DNA of 64,000 nt from Ceratopteris richardii (GCA_020310875.1 CM035414.1:194547653-194611652), one strand, 5' to 3'. Numbered from the stretch's first letter, positions 36,471 through 48,065 are shown. The notes: generated by a model not told the origin, from the sequence alone. Numbers and translations: made by a program.

Positions 36471-36531
36471 TGGCATGCACGGTGGACTCGAACCCGTAGG
36501 TTTTACAAAACTACTGCTCATCTATAATGCC
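36471..36531 (-). other. tRNA-like sequence next to gypsy 3' LTR
   Basis: On minus it begins GGCATTA and ends TGCATGCCA, so the ends can pair. It has an anticodon-arm-like GTTTTGTAAAAC and a consensus B box GGTTCGAGTCC (36,484-36,494). At 61 nt it is shorter than a tRNA, with no clear D arm. It sits where the element's polypurine tract would be expected, and no such tract is visible. Confidence 0.45.
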
Positions 36532-36556
36532 TTCTAAGTACATATTTCTAGCTAAT

Positions 36557-38590
36557 CTAAAGGTGTAGAGCTATGGCTTCGGTGAGCAAAATCTCTGCTT
36601 GGGTGTGCAGAAAGGCTTCCTGTAAATAAAATTTGTTTGATACCTTCATATCTCCAACTTGTTGCTCCATCTTGTTTACTCTTTCCTTCTGATTTTCCAG
36701 CTGATTCTCCCTTCTTTCGATTTCTTGAATCTGAAAATTTACTGTTCTGGAGTATGACTCCTTTTCGTGTCGGAGATCTGATATTAACTTCTGTGTTTGA
36801 GCTTCCTTGGTCGAATAATGTTTGAGCATGTTTTTGACATCTAATAAATTTTCTTTTGTTCTTTGAAGTTCTTCTTCTGTTAGCCTAGCTTGCCTCTGCT
36901 GTTCTTGGTTTTGCTGCACCACTTCATTGAGTTGCACTCTCGTCTCTTCCAATAGATTACCTAATGCTACGTTGGCATCTTCTTTATCCTTTAGATCGAT
37001 CTTCAACTGACTGATTTCGGCCTGTGCTTCGCTTAGTAATTTGTCCTTTTGGTTGAGATTTGCTAGTGCAGTATCTCTTTGATCGGCAATTTTCTATTGT
37101 TCTGCAAGCTGGGCTTGGAGATGGGTAATTTGGGCGTGCAGATAATGGTTTTCGGCTTTGACCGCATCTATCTCTTCTTGCAAGAGCGTGATATCTGCTT
37201 CTAGTACGTCCACCTTATGTTGTAGCTCATTCCAAATATTATCTGTGACTTCTCTCATTTGGATTGGCAATTGCTGTGATAATTGAATTAGCAATTGACC
37301 CATGTTTGCTAGTTCAGAGATTACAGGAATCGAAGGAAGTGGGAGATGTTGGCGAGGTTGAGATGAGGACGTGGTGAGGAGTTGTTGGGAGTTGGGTGGG
37401 GAGTAGTTTGGGGATGAGGAAGAGGAGTCAGCGGGTTCGTCACGGTGAATGGGTTGGATGGGGATAATGGTTTCGATTGGCGGCTCCGGTGGGGGAGTGG
37501 GAAGAACAGAATTTGACTGTGTTACCTTATCTCTAGTGTGTTGTGCAGTTTCTGCGGCTGTGGAGTCAACTGCCTTAAGCAGCTCTTCGAGAACTTCCTT
37601 AGCAATTTGTTCCTCATCTGCTTGCTGTTCCCGTTTAGATTGTTGCTAGGATGCTTCTTCTGTAGAGGTTGTGTCGGCTTTTGTATGATTCTCCTGTTCT
37701 TGTTGCCCTTGGGAAGATGATTGCACGGAGGATTCATGCTGCATCGATGTTGCGGTGTCATGGAATGTTTCTTCGTCATGTTTTTCTTCTTCCTTGTGAT
37801 CATCTTTGTTTCCTTCGGCTGATCCCTGTGCTTCACTCTCAAAAGAACTGATTCTGATTCTCTTCCGGTGGAATAGTTGGTTTAGCTCCTCTTCATCTTC
37901 TTCATCATCGTCCCATAATTGTACAGATTCTTCATGTCTTAGGACCGGGCCTCTGGGTGGTGGTTGTGCTGCAAGGATGGCCGGAAACAGAAATGATATG
38001 ATATGAGGGAGTGTTGATCTTGGCGTTCCTCCTTTGTTTACCTGTTTGATGATTGCTACGCATTCTTTGTAAATGCGGTGAAAGAAATAGCACGCGAAAT
38101 TTACTGGTTCTTGGGCGGCTAAGTCTATGGCGGAGTAGAAAGGCCTAGAGATGCCATAAGTTTGTTTCTGGAGATTAAGGATGGCTACAAGGAATTGCAG
38201 CGCAGATCTTTCAGGTTCAAGTCGACATAGGATTGCGTACTCATTTGATGAATACCTAGGGAACAATTCTATCATGGTTTCTACGGGCAGGTTCGGGTCA
38301 TTTTCTCGACCTTGTTGAGGCAGTTGGAACGCATCGGCAAAAGCTTGGAAAGTGATCAGTGTACAGGATGGGAGGGAGGTGATCGGCCAACTCTGCTCGG
38401 TGGCAGGTGTGTTGGCGATGGCGGAGATGATCTGGGCAAAGAATGGGTGGGATTCCACTGAATGCCAAGGCACTTCAGCGAAATTGGATAGCCCACGAAT
38501 GCGCAGGAACTCTCCTACGTCAGCAGGGAGTCCATCACGGAAGGCAGCGTAGGTTAGCCAAAGCTTCCATGGCGCACACAGAGATAGCAA
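36557..38590 (-). pseudogene. Extra ORF downstream of gypsy integrase (coiled-coil protein)
   Basis: One reading frame of 678 codons interrupted only by TAG codons at 37,646-37,648 and 37,094-37,096. There is no near-N-terminal ATG; it opens after a TGA with a TTG codon, so the true start may be spliced or frameshifted. Layout: N-terminal globular part (residues ~1-210; FLRIRGLSNFAEVPW, LCRLEPERSALQFLVAIL), an acidic low-complexity linker (DDDEEDEEELNQLF; Ser/Gln/Pro-rich), then ~230 residues of heptad-rich coiled coil (ELQHKVDVLEADITLLQEEI, QKLISDLRHEKESYSRT). It occupies the position of env-like ORFs of plant gypsy elements, but I see no signal peptide or convincing membrane segment. Function unknown. 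Confidence 0.75.
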
Positions 38591-38914
38591 TCACAAGTAC
38601 ACAGAGCAGAGGGTACGCACAATAACACAAATCACACAAACACAATAGCGATTTTTGGCGAAACAGAGAAGGTTAAGTAGATGCGTTGCAGGGGAGAGCA
38701 ATCAAGAGTGACTAATCATCGCGCGGTATTGAGATGATAATTCTTAACTTCAGTGTGCATGCGTGAGTAGTTGGAAAGGGCAGGGCAGTTGTGGACATAA
38801 TTAGGTATCAAAACGTGGATATTTACAGACTTATTTTATTAAGCACGCCAAAAAAGAAAAGAAAAGAAAATAAAAGAAAAGAGAACGTCAAAAAACACGG
38901 CTAAGTGAAACGTT
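38591..38914. other. Spacer between integrase and extra ORF, with pyrimidine tract
   Basis: Non-coding. On minus, 38,881-38,850 is a long pyrimidine run (TTTTCTTTT type) downstream of integrase and upstream of the extra ORF. It could be part of a splice acceptor region or an internal priming tract; neither can be shown here. Confidence 0.5.
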
Positions 38915-39960
38915 TCAGTGTGGGTTAGATGTGTGTTGATACGGCTGCAGCTTTGAACCATTGATGACTTTCGGAAGAGGAATTCCGGTCAACGTAGTCA
39001 ACTGAAAAGTTGCTGGGCCCACTTGTTCAGAAATCCGGTAGGGACCAAACCATCGTAACTTGAATTTGCCAGCAGAGCGATTCGACTTTGCATTGTAAAA
39101 GAGTACAAGTTGTCCCACCGAAAAAATTGGAGTCTTTAGATATCGTCATGTGTTCGAGCTTGTCTTAGTTGTACTTCCTGCATAGTCAAAAAAATGTGCC
39201 ATCGATGCTCGTTTAATTCTCTGAGCGTATCCAACCGAAATGACAGTGATTCTTCAGGTAGCAATTTTTGAGCGATTGCTACTCGTAAACTTGGCATAAC
39301 TATCTCCATCGGTGCTATGGATTCCAATCCATAAGCTAGTTTGAAAGGGGTTATTCCTGTTGTTACCTTGTATGTAGTTCGATATGCCCATAATACTACA
39401 CGTAGCAGTTGATCCCATCTTTCCGGTGTTTCCAAAATGAATTTTCGAAGCATATTCAACAAATTTTTGTTTGTACTCTCAGCCAAACCATTTGCACGAG
39501 GATAATATGGTGAACTAAATTTATGTGTGACCTGAAACGAATGTGTGAGTACTTTCATTAAATTGTTGACAAAATGAGTGCCTTGATCTGTAACAAGTTC
39601 CAACGGTAAGCCAAAACGTGGAAAGACATCTTTCAATAGACAATTTGCTACCGCAACAACTGTGGCAGACCGTAAAGCCCAGGCTTCTGCCCATCTTGTA
39701 GCATAATCAGTACATGTCAAAATATAACGATTATTACTGAGGATTGCTGGTGGTGTAATAGGGCCAATGAAATCTAGACCCCACTTCTGAAAAGGCTCTA
39801 ATGGCAAGGCAGGTTGTAGAGGGAAAAGGTGACGTTGCAGGAGCTGTCCAGATCTCTGACAACTATCACATTGTTTGACAAACTGTGATACATCCCTGTA
39901 CATAGTAGGCCACCAAAGACCACTTTGCAGATTTTCCGGTGTGTTAAGTCTGTAGCAAAA
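38915..39960 (-). pseudogene. Gypsy integrase
   Basis: HHCC zinc region (GGHFATDLTHRK near 39,975; CDSCQRSG near 39,870), with a frameshift between its two halves. Core domain with LDFIGPITPP, VTDQGTHFVN and YYPRANGLAESTNKNL gives the D, D and E residues. The C-terminal domain continues after a stop near 39,136 as KFKLRWFGPYRISEQVGPA and ends with a KVINGSKLQPY block, typical of non-chromodomain plant gypsy. It inserts the cDNA copy into chromosomes (family knowledge). Confidence 0.93.
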
Positions 39961-40690
39961 TGGCCACCGAAAGGAATTGAGTGAGCCAAGATAATGACTG
40001 AGTTAACTTCATGTGGTGGAATACAAGGAAGTAAAACTCCAGTGTGATCTATATAGTATAATTTCCCAGCAATCAACCGAAATCGACGACTGAAAACTGA
40101 AATTTTCCTTCGTATTGCAGGAGAAGTCTGAGTAGGAAGGTATCCATCAGTGAGGAAGGTCAAGATCTGATCATAATATGTTGATGGCATAGGTGGGTCT
40201 GTAATTTCATCATTAGTCAGTTCAGAGACATAAATTGCCGGTGTTGTGTCATCTATACTGACTGGAGCTTCACCGGAATCTAAGCGAGAGAGAAAATCTG
40301 CTAAGGCATGTGAACTGCTTGGCCGATGAATAACTTCGTAGTCAAACTCTTGTAAAAGCAGAACCCATCGTGCTAATCGACCACGTAGATGCTGTTGCCA
40401 AACTAAATAGACAAGTGCAGCATGATCTACATGAAAAGTAAATATACGGCCCAACAAATAATGTCTGAATTTCTTGACAGAATATACTAGACCTAGACAT
40501 TCTCTCTCTGTTACAGAGTAATTCTTTTCAGTAGGGGCTAATCTTCGACTTGCATAGTACACTAGTCTGAACCACTTATCGTTTTGTTGCATTAGAACGC
40601 TCCCTATTGCTATATCTGAAGCATCAACAAATACATGAAATGGGCGATCCCAGTCAGGAGGCTGTAAGATTGGAACCTGTGTTAGTAATC
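39961..40690 (-). pseudogene. Gypsy RNase H and linker
   Basis: The RNase H domain shows VYYASRRLAPTEKNYSVTER and FTFHVDHAALVYLV, then the tether ending HRPSSSHALADFLSRLDSGE. A frame disruption separates the first catalytic segment (just upstream of 40,590). The linker to integrase continues to GGHFATD. Confidence 0.88.
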
Positions 40691-40693
40691 CCT

Positions 40694-41589
40694 TTAGACG
40701 ATCAAAAGCAGTTTGACAGTCCGAGTCCAGTCAAATTGTCGAGGAGTCTTAGTTATCAATCGGTTCAGTGGTATTGCCAAATGAGCCAGCCACCGTAAGT
40801 GTTGATCATGCCATCTTACTTGGCCCATGAAGCGCATTACTTCCTTAGGTGTAGTGGGTACAGGTGCTTCTAACACGGCTGTGATTTTATATGGATCCAC
40901 CTGTATGCCTTGTGCAGATACAATGTGACCAATAGCTTTCCACATGAAATCGCAAACACAGATTTGTTTGGATTCAAACAGAGTCTGTATTCTCTGCACT
41001 TTTCAAAGCAGCACCGTAAATGGAACAGGTGTGCTATCATCTTACCGAAAATCGAAAAATCATCAAGATATACTTGCATAAAAGAGGTAAGGTAAGGAGA
41101 AAATATTTCCTGCATACACCTTTGGAACGTACTTGGGGCATTTCTTAATCCAAACCACATAATAGTACATGTGAAAACATCCCGGTTGGTAATGAAGGCG
41201 GTCTTTGGTATATCCTGTTCAGCCATTCTAACTTGATTATACCCACTGTACCCATCTAAGAATGAATACATTTCATGTCCTGCTACTTTATCAAGCATTG
41301 TGTCAAGAAAAGGTAGCGGAAAGGGATCAGGCACTGTAGCGGTGTTCGATTTCCGGTAATCTACACATATTCGTAACTGCTTATTCTTTTTAGGGACAAT
41401 AACAATTGGTGAGATCCATTCAGCATGCTCTACTGGTACAATGAATCCGACTTTGAGTAGTCTATCAAGTTCTGCCTTTACCTGTGATGCATAGTTTGGA
41501 TTCATCCGGTAGCTGGGTTGCTTAAGTGGTTTTGCTTCCGACTTCAGCATGACCCTGTGTTGATAGATACGCGGGTCCAAACCCTTCAT
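40694..41589 (-). pseudogene. Gypsy reverse transcriptase
   Basis: Begins in the RT N-terminus (KPLKQPSYRMNPNYASQVKA). Palm blocks follow: VPKKNKQLRICVDYRKSN, YSFLDGYSGYNQVRM and the catalytic VYLDDFSIFG near 41,060. FGLRNAPSTFQRCM is intact. A frameshift around 40,900-41,000 moves the thumb to another frame (GQVRWHDQHLRWLAHLAIPL). Stops and shifts aside, the catalytic residues are conserved. Confidence 0.93.
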
Positions 41590-42362
41590 ATCTTTGTAAT
41601 CCCAAGCAAATACATCAGAAAATTCTCGAAGTAGTTGGACTAGATCTGCTTGAAATAATTCCGGTAAGCTCTCCTTTATCTTAACAGGTTGTGGATTTTC
41701 TTCATCACCTAAATTGTAAGTGGTTAGCTGATCTTCTGGAACATAGAATTATCGAGGCTTCTCTGTATCCTCAGCTCGCTTAAAAAGTTGTTGTAGATCA
41801 GGGTCATCTATGCTAGCCTTATCTTCTTTCATATCTTTTTCTGTTATAGACATCACCGTACAAACTATAGGATTCCAATTATCTACAATAGATTGTAGAT
41901 CAACAGTTCCTAGGGAGATCAAGTCAATGTTATTTTTCAGAAACTCTTCTTCTTCATCATCTGACAACCCATCTAGCATAATATGGACTGGTTCTGCAAA
42001 ATACGGTCTAGCATGCAACTCGCAAGGTTGTATAGCATCTTATTTTACAACGTATTTACGCTTATTATCTTTGAAAGTGAGTTCCTGTGCAGACCAATCT
42101 TGTATCACCTTAGCGTGCTTCAGCCAAGGTCCGTCGAAAAGGAGATTATAATCAAGGGTGGATTCCGGTAATTCTAGTATGACAAAGGTCATTTTAAATG
42201 TTGTACCTTGTAAAGTTATTGGTACATTTCGTACAAGTCCTACGGGATGGACTCTTGATTGGTCGGCCATTCTGACAAAAAACTAAACTGGTTCAATTTC
42301 GGTCCATCCTAACTTTTTACATAGTGCAGCAGTAGCAATGTTGACATCAGATCCTCCATCAA
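41590..42362 (-). pseudogene. Gypsy protease and linker to RT
   Basis: Aspartic protease with IDGGSDVNIATAALCKKLGW near 42,370-42,310 (D-G-G in the active-site turn) and flap/C-terminal block LDYNLLFDGPWLKHAK near 42,130. The linker contains an acidic segment (LDGLSDDEEEEFLKN) and reaches RT at EFSDVFAWDYKDM. Several TAA/TAG stops. The protease releases the polyprotein domains (family knowledge). Confidence 0.85.
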
Positions 42363-44662
42363 TTAGTACTTGTGTGATTTTATGATTTTATACCATACCA
42401 TAATTAAAGGAACTGAATGATCGACCGTAGAATCAGGTTCCAGTTGCACTGTTGCTGTTGTTGGAATGCAAGAAGGCACAGGACTGAACTGTTGTTGAAA
42501 TTGTTGTCGAACTTCCGGTACTAGTGCAAGTAATTGGCCCAGAGGAAGAGTGATGGATGCTTTAGATAAAATTCCCCAGGCCTTTTGTGATTGGATTGTA
42601 TTTTCTACAGATTCTGAAGATGATGTGCCTGCTGAAGATGATGTGCCTGCTGCTGAATTAGAATCCTGTTGTTGTGTACCTTTCTCGGTTAACGGAGTCT
42701 GGGTCATCGGAATAGGATCTGGGAACACTGGAGGTTCTGTGGTGGTTCATTGAATAGCTTTATCATACATCCTTTGTTGTTCACGTATGCCTGGTTCAAA
42801 TATTTCTGCTACTGGTTGCAGTTGCTTATCGGATCGGGTCTGAATTACTGCACCGTGCGTTTCTACTAGTGTGATTTGTACCATATTAGCCATTGGGTTT
42901 TGAGGTTCTTTCTTCCTCTGATCATACTCAGCTGCATCCTTACAGAATCTTCTAATGTGACCAAATTCACCACAAAAATGACAGCGCGATGGTGGCACAT
43001 TGGGATTTTCGGGTGCTGGTTCGGCCTGCCAGCGGTTTGCATTGTAGTTATTATTTTTCTGTCCTCTGTAATTTTGATATCCTTGTTGCTGGTTGTTTCT
43101 CATTTGCAGAGGTACATAGTGATTGGCTGGCTAACCTGGTTCCTCTATAATTGCATTGACAGTTGCTCGTCCCTATACTTTGGCATTATATACGCAGTTT
43201 TTGGTGGTGTGTCCGATAGTGTTGCAGATAGCACAAAACAACTGATTAAGTGCACAAGTGGCACTAGTATGGCCTGAATTCTTGCATGTAGTGAAGTACA
43301 TCTGTCTGGTCGGGTCTTCAGTGATATTTCTATTTGCTTTTAACCACTCCAGATCTTCCTCCAACCTTGTTTTCCAGCTGCAAAGCCATTGCAATCACTA
43401 CATCTAGCGTCATAGCTCCTACACAATGTATGATCATAATCTGTTTAAGTTATGGAGTCAATCCATTGATAAACCATTGAGTAATAACGTCATCCGGTAG
43501 GTTGGCATGTACCGATGGTAACTGCCTCAAATGAGTCCTGAATAGAGTGGCGTATTCCTGTACTGTTTGATTTATCTTTTGTCTATTGTTTTGCAGGTAC
43601 TCAAAAATTTCGGCTCGATTCTTCTTTAGCCTGAATCTCTGCAAAAAGGCATCCCTTACTGCTTCATAGGTGCGGAAATGGTTAATATCATATTCTGTAA
43701 GCCATCTAGCTGCTTTGTTAACCAATGTCGATTGGAAAACAATAGCCTTATACGCCGGATCAGGTGGATGGTTGAGCACTGCGTAACTTATCTCAAATGT
43801 GCGTACATGAGCATCCGGGTCATCTCCTCGGAATCCACCAAATTTGGTGTACGTTACTCATGTTGGAGTCGGCCTTGGTGGGCATAGTTGTTGTTGTTGC
43901 TGCTGTTGTTGTTGCCCATTCATGGCTCTGATGGTTGTATTGTGAATATCTTCTGTATCCCGGGCCTGAATATCTGAACTATCGAAATCTGTGTCATCGG
44001 CCTGTGCACTTTCTGAGTCGATAATCTTGTTCAGTATGTTTCGAATCTCGGTTTCAAACAAGCTACCTTCCTTCTTGATGTCAAATGTAGGGAGGCTTAC
44101 TCCCAATAGCGGTGATTGGGCTGAAGATTCACCAAGAAATGGTAAACCGTCGCCGGAGAACTACGATCTTTCAGCAATTCTTACCGAAATATCACCAGAA
44201 TGTGTCGAATCTTCACCAAAACAAGGTGCTTTTTCGCCTTCACTAATTTCTTTGGCTAAGGTGTTTCTAGTCGTAAACAAATTTGAATCTTTACCCAATG
44301 TTGTTAAACTAACTTCAGGCTGCGTCCTAGTAGATTATGGAGTTACTATATCTTCAACAGATTGTGCCGAAATAGTACCGGAATTTACCAGAGGCGTAAC
44401 ACATTCCACTGGAATATGACCGGAATCACTACTAACGTTCTTAACTTTCTTGACAACTGGGTTAGACCTAGTTGTACTTCTACCTCCCGGAGTCGTTCTT
44501 AGCAAATTAAGTACCCCAGGCTGGCGGTTCTTTGGATCATTTCATCGGATCGAGTAACCGGCATGTAACATCTTTTTGTACGAATCGCGTACTATTACTG
44601 ACGATTAAAAATTTACAGTCATGTTTTTGCAACTGGTTTGCAACAATTTGATCTGTTGCCAT
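42363..44662 (-). pseudogene. Gypsy gag with three zinc-knuckle-like motifs
   Basis: The start is taken as the ATG at 44,662 (MATDQIVANQLQKHDCKFLI), 3 bases past the PBS. The capsid core (retrotrans_gag type) reads YKAIVFQSTLVNKAARWLTE, TYEAVRDAFLQRFRLKKNRA and EYATLFRTHLRQLP at 43,450-43,780. A polyglutamine run (9 Q) lies near 43,890. Nucleocapsid part: a motif of C-x-N-S-G-H type, then CAICNTIGHTTKNC (43,180-43,240) and CHFCGEFGHIRRFC (near 42,950). A Ser/Gln-rich C-terminal tail runs to 42,363. Multiple stops. Confidence 0.85.
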
Positions 44663-44665
44663 CTT

Positions 44666-44681
44666 CCCACAGACGGTGCCA
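44666..44681 (-). other. Gypsy primer-binding site
   Basis: TGGCACCGTCTGTGGG on minus, one base inside the 5' LTR. It starts with TGG as expected for pairing with a tRNA CCA end; the tRNA species was not determined. Confidence 0.85.
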
Positions 44682-44682
44682 G

Positions 44683-45694
44683 TGTTAAACGTTGTACTTC
44701 TAACTGTTAGAAGTGCGTTTAAGTGATTCTTAGGTTCTTGGGAGTGGAAGGGGTCTGTTAGACAGAGGCCCTATACTTAGTTCCCAAACTAACCACTTAC
44801 ACATAGCAATATACTGATACTGAGTGCTCTATCAGATTCTATTGTAATTAGATATTCCCGTTCACGGCTTAGCTCAGCCACATGTACCGAATACGCTAAG
44901 ATACTATGTTGCATATGCACCCAACTTACTGACAATATCAGAAACAAGAGTAATCGTCAACCTTTACCCAATGGATACCACAATTCGACCAATGTCCGAA
45001 GTCACAGAGAATCCAGGTATTCAGATACCCCATACTGAAGGTTCAGTACGCAACCCAAGAAATCCTTACTGTAGCTTAATTTTTACCATAGGAGGACAGA
45101 TCTCAATACTGAAGGCAATACAGTACATATCTGTATCCTAGACACACGACCACGACCACACAGACTGCCTCAGCACGTCACGGTGTATTACTAGAAGATT
45201 CAACACCACGATACACCTACTTAGTTGCACAATACTATAGAAACTCCATAGAATAACTCGCTCAGACCACAGTCGGATAATCTTTTGAACAACTATGAAA
45301 CTCACCAACAAACAGGTATCGATAGATAACAAAATAGGAACAAGAGCAATATACTCAGGAATGCTCCACAACAACACAGTAACGTTCACTTAACCACCTA
45401 GAAAGACAGTCTGGTGATCTTCCCGATCATCTATAAAGTTAATCAAACAGAACAAATGTCGACGACAGACAAGACAAGAGGCGAACATAAACTCAGAATA
45501 CTTGAAATTATGCAATCAAACACTATAGTAACGCCCGCTTAGTCACCCAAACAGGTAGTCTGGTGATCCACCACGGAACCGTCACTGGCGCATCTTTCTT
45601 TGATTTATATAACTTTTACAAACTGTCTGTAACAAGTTTTTGCTCGTGCGAGCAAGATTCAGTTATATAACTTCCAATCCGATGGCCGCTAACA
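44683..45694 (-). repeat. 5' LTR of the gypsy
   Basis: 1,012 bp, ends TGTTAGCGG..GTTTAACA on minus, matching the 3' LTR. Confidence 0.95.
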
Positions 45695-46430
45695 GGTTCC
45701 TCTTGATTTATGTCCTGTGCTAGATAGATTGAATGTTTAGTGACTAGAGAAGTATCAAACCCATACCTTTCAAGTTTTCTATTCTCCCTCATGGACCTTC
45801 TTAGGCCATGGTGTGATGGTTCAGCCTCTTGTCCAAGTTCCCGTACTTTTGCTTTACCTTTAGACTTCCACATTTTGAGTTTTTCATAAGGAGTTGCTTC
45901 ATCATCTTCTGAAATATGCTGCTCTTCAGCTTTAGAAGAATTATCCTTAACAAGGTTTGCAAAATCTTCTTCAAGATCATAAGGTAGGTAGACCTTTCTA
46001 CATGAATCTTCATACCAAGAACTATTCTCATCAATTACTACATCTCTACTCACCAAGAATTCTTTGGTTGTTGGGTTGTATAATCTGTTGCCCTTTTGAT
46101 TGTTGTCATATCCAATGAATGCACACCTTTCTGCTTTGGGATCCATCTTCCCTCTGACCTATGACGGAACATGAGCATAAGCAATACATCAAAAAATCCC
46201 ACAATGATCCAAACTTGGTCTTCTTCCTTTCCAAGCCTCATATGGTGTCATGCCATAAATCGATTTTGAAGGTAATCTTTGAATCAAATAAGTGGCTGTG
46301 GATACAGCCTCAGCCCATAAGTAATTAGGTAAGTGTTTCTCATTTAGCGTAGTCCTTGCAGCTTCAAAAGTTTTCCTATTCCTTCTTTCTACCACTCCAT
46401 TTTTCTCATGAGTGTACCTTGTAGAAATCT
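45695..46430 (-). pseudogene. Copia integrase C-terminal fragment, right half of split copy
   Basis: Minus-strand frames match the intact copia: [64 protein letters not shown] and [17 protein letters not shown], ending at QDINQEEP where the gypsy begins. The upstream end is cut inside the integrase core (EISTRYT), exactly where a (TG/TATG)n array starts. The RT continuation is at 35,071-35,449. Confidence 0.9.
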
Positions 46431-47435
46431 CTATGTGTGTTTGTGAGTGTATGTGTGTGTATATGTGTATGTGTGTGTATGTAAGTGTGTGTATATGTGT
46501 ATGAATATGCATGTGTATGTATGTATGCAAAACTATGTTTGTATGCATGTGTCTATGTCTGTATGCATATTTATGTGTAAGCATGTATGTATATATATGC
46601 ATGTGAGTGTATCTATGTGTATGTGTTTATGTGTGTATGTGTGTGTGTGTGTCCATCAGTTTTTAGGTACATGTGTGTGTATGTGTTTGTATGTATATGT
46701 GCATGTATGTGTATGTGTATATGTGTGCGTGTATATGTATGTATGTGTAAATATGTATATATGTTTGTATGAATGTGTATGTGTATGTATATGTGTATAT
46801 GCATGCATATGCATGGGTATGCATTTGTATGCATGTATGCATATGTGTGTGTCTATGTGTGTGTCTATCTATGCACACAATTCTATGTGCATTTATGTGT
46901 ATGTGTGTGTGTCTATGTTTGTGTATGTATATGTGTGTGTGTTGATGTGTGTGTATGTATAAGTGTGTATATGTGTATGTTTGTATGTGTGTGTGTATGT
47001 ATATATGTGTATGCATGTGTATGGATATGTCTGTATTTGACTTTATGTTTGTGTATTTTTGTATGTGTGCAAGAATGTGCGTGTGTATGCATATATGTGT
47101 ATACATATTTTTTGTGTATGTGTGTATGCATGTGTGAATGTATGTATGCATATGCACGTGTATACATGCATTTTGTATGCATAAGAATGTATATATGTGT
47201 GTTTGTATATGTGTATGTGTGTCTCTATCTATGCATGTATATGTTTGTGTATGTGTATGTGTGTGTGTGTGAATATATGTGTGTGTGTGTATGTATATGT
47301 GTTTGTATGTGTATTAATGTATGTCTGTGTGTATGTATATCTGTGTATATGTGTATGCATATGTCTCTCTATGCATGTGTATTTATATGTGTATATGTCA
47401 GTGTATGTGTGTATGTATATGTCTATGTGTATTAG
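46431..47435 (+). repeat. 1-kb (TG/TATG)n complex microsatellite
   Basis: Imperfect alternating TGTG, TATG and TGCA units over about 1 kb. Long open frames on both strands (Cys/Val/Tyr/Met-rich on plus, His/Thr/Tyr-rich on minus) are products of the repeat, not genes. Alternating purine-pyrimidine sequence could adopt Z-DNA. Confidence 0.97.
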
Positions 47436-48065
47436 ACATCAGAGCAATAAGAAAGATTTTCCCCTCTCGCTATTCAAATTCTTTGAACTTGCTTTTGAAT
47501 CTTATGTAGTAGATATTGTGTCATCTTGAAAGCTCACTTTCAACACTTGGATAAAGAGTTATGGGTGATGAACACCTTGATCTAGATCATGGTGAACATC
47601 TGCTAAGTAAGAGGGAGGGAGAGGGTCCAAGGATCCACATGAAACCAAGGAGCTTTTTTATGTACTAATCATGGTCTCAAAGTGAGGAAAAGAGGAGAGT
47701 GATGAGACAAAAAGAAGTCCACATATTTGTAGAAGGATGAGGAACAAGGTTTCGTAATGATATTTTGTGTACTATAGCATCTATCAAGTCTTCCTTTATG
47801 TAAAGCAGTCCCCAACTGGAGGTATGATCAAGGGAAGCCATGCTCATCTATGAATTCTTAGAAAATCATGGGAGAGCCTCAATTGGTCCCACAGATCTTT
47901 CCCAAAACCATCAACATGATCCTCTTTATTCCCATCTAATAGATTGAACTTCTATGATATGAAAGTACGTACACAGGATGGTCTTAAAGGGAAGGGAGTC
48001 CAAAGAACTCCATGTATTCATTTTTTCCATGTCTAGATTATGTGCCACGACAAGGAATAAAGGGA
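47436..48065 (-). pseudogene. LINE endonuclease fragment
   Basis: 47,800-48,065 on minus shows NTWSSLDSLPFKTILC followed by a GDFN-equivalent that has decayed to TYFHIIEVQSIRWE. It is similar to the LINE at 7.9-8.2 kb at DNA level (CCATGCTCAT, CATCTA block). 47,440-47,800 has no other recognised feature. The relic continues beyond the TRIM at 48,952-49,030. Confidence 0.6.

Larger units (their letters stand above)
35455..45694 (-). mobile_element. Ty3/gypsy element (10.2 kb) with extra 3' ORF
   Basis: LTRs of 1,013 bp (35,455-36,467) and 1,012 bp (44,683-45,694), both TGTTAAACG..GCTAACA. A GGTT duplication flanks it (35,451-35,454; 45,695-45,698). PBS TGGCACCGTCTG, then gag with several zinc knuckles, protease, RT, RNase H and integrase in gypsy order, all on minus. 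It lacks a chromodomain, and the YLDD and IDGGSD motifs point to the non-chromovirus (Tat/Athila-like) side; that placement is inference. The coding frames have scattered stops. Confidence 0.95.

Noticed and set aside
37449..38625. Plus-strand frames opposite the gypsy extra ORF
   Set aside because: Shadows of the minus-strand coiled-coil ORF, whose heptads and in-frame continuity across two stops are far stronger.
46447..47529. Long Cys/Val/Tyr-rich and His/Thr/Tyr-rich open frames on both strands
   Set aside because: They follow a (TG/TATG)n array that has no stop codons in several frames; composition is repeat-driven.
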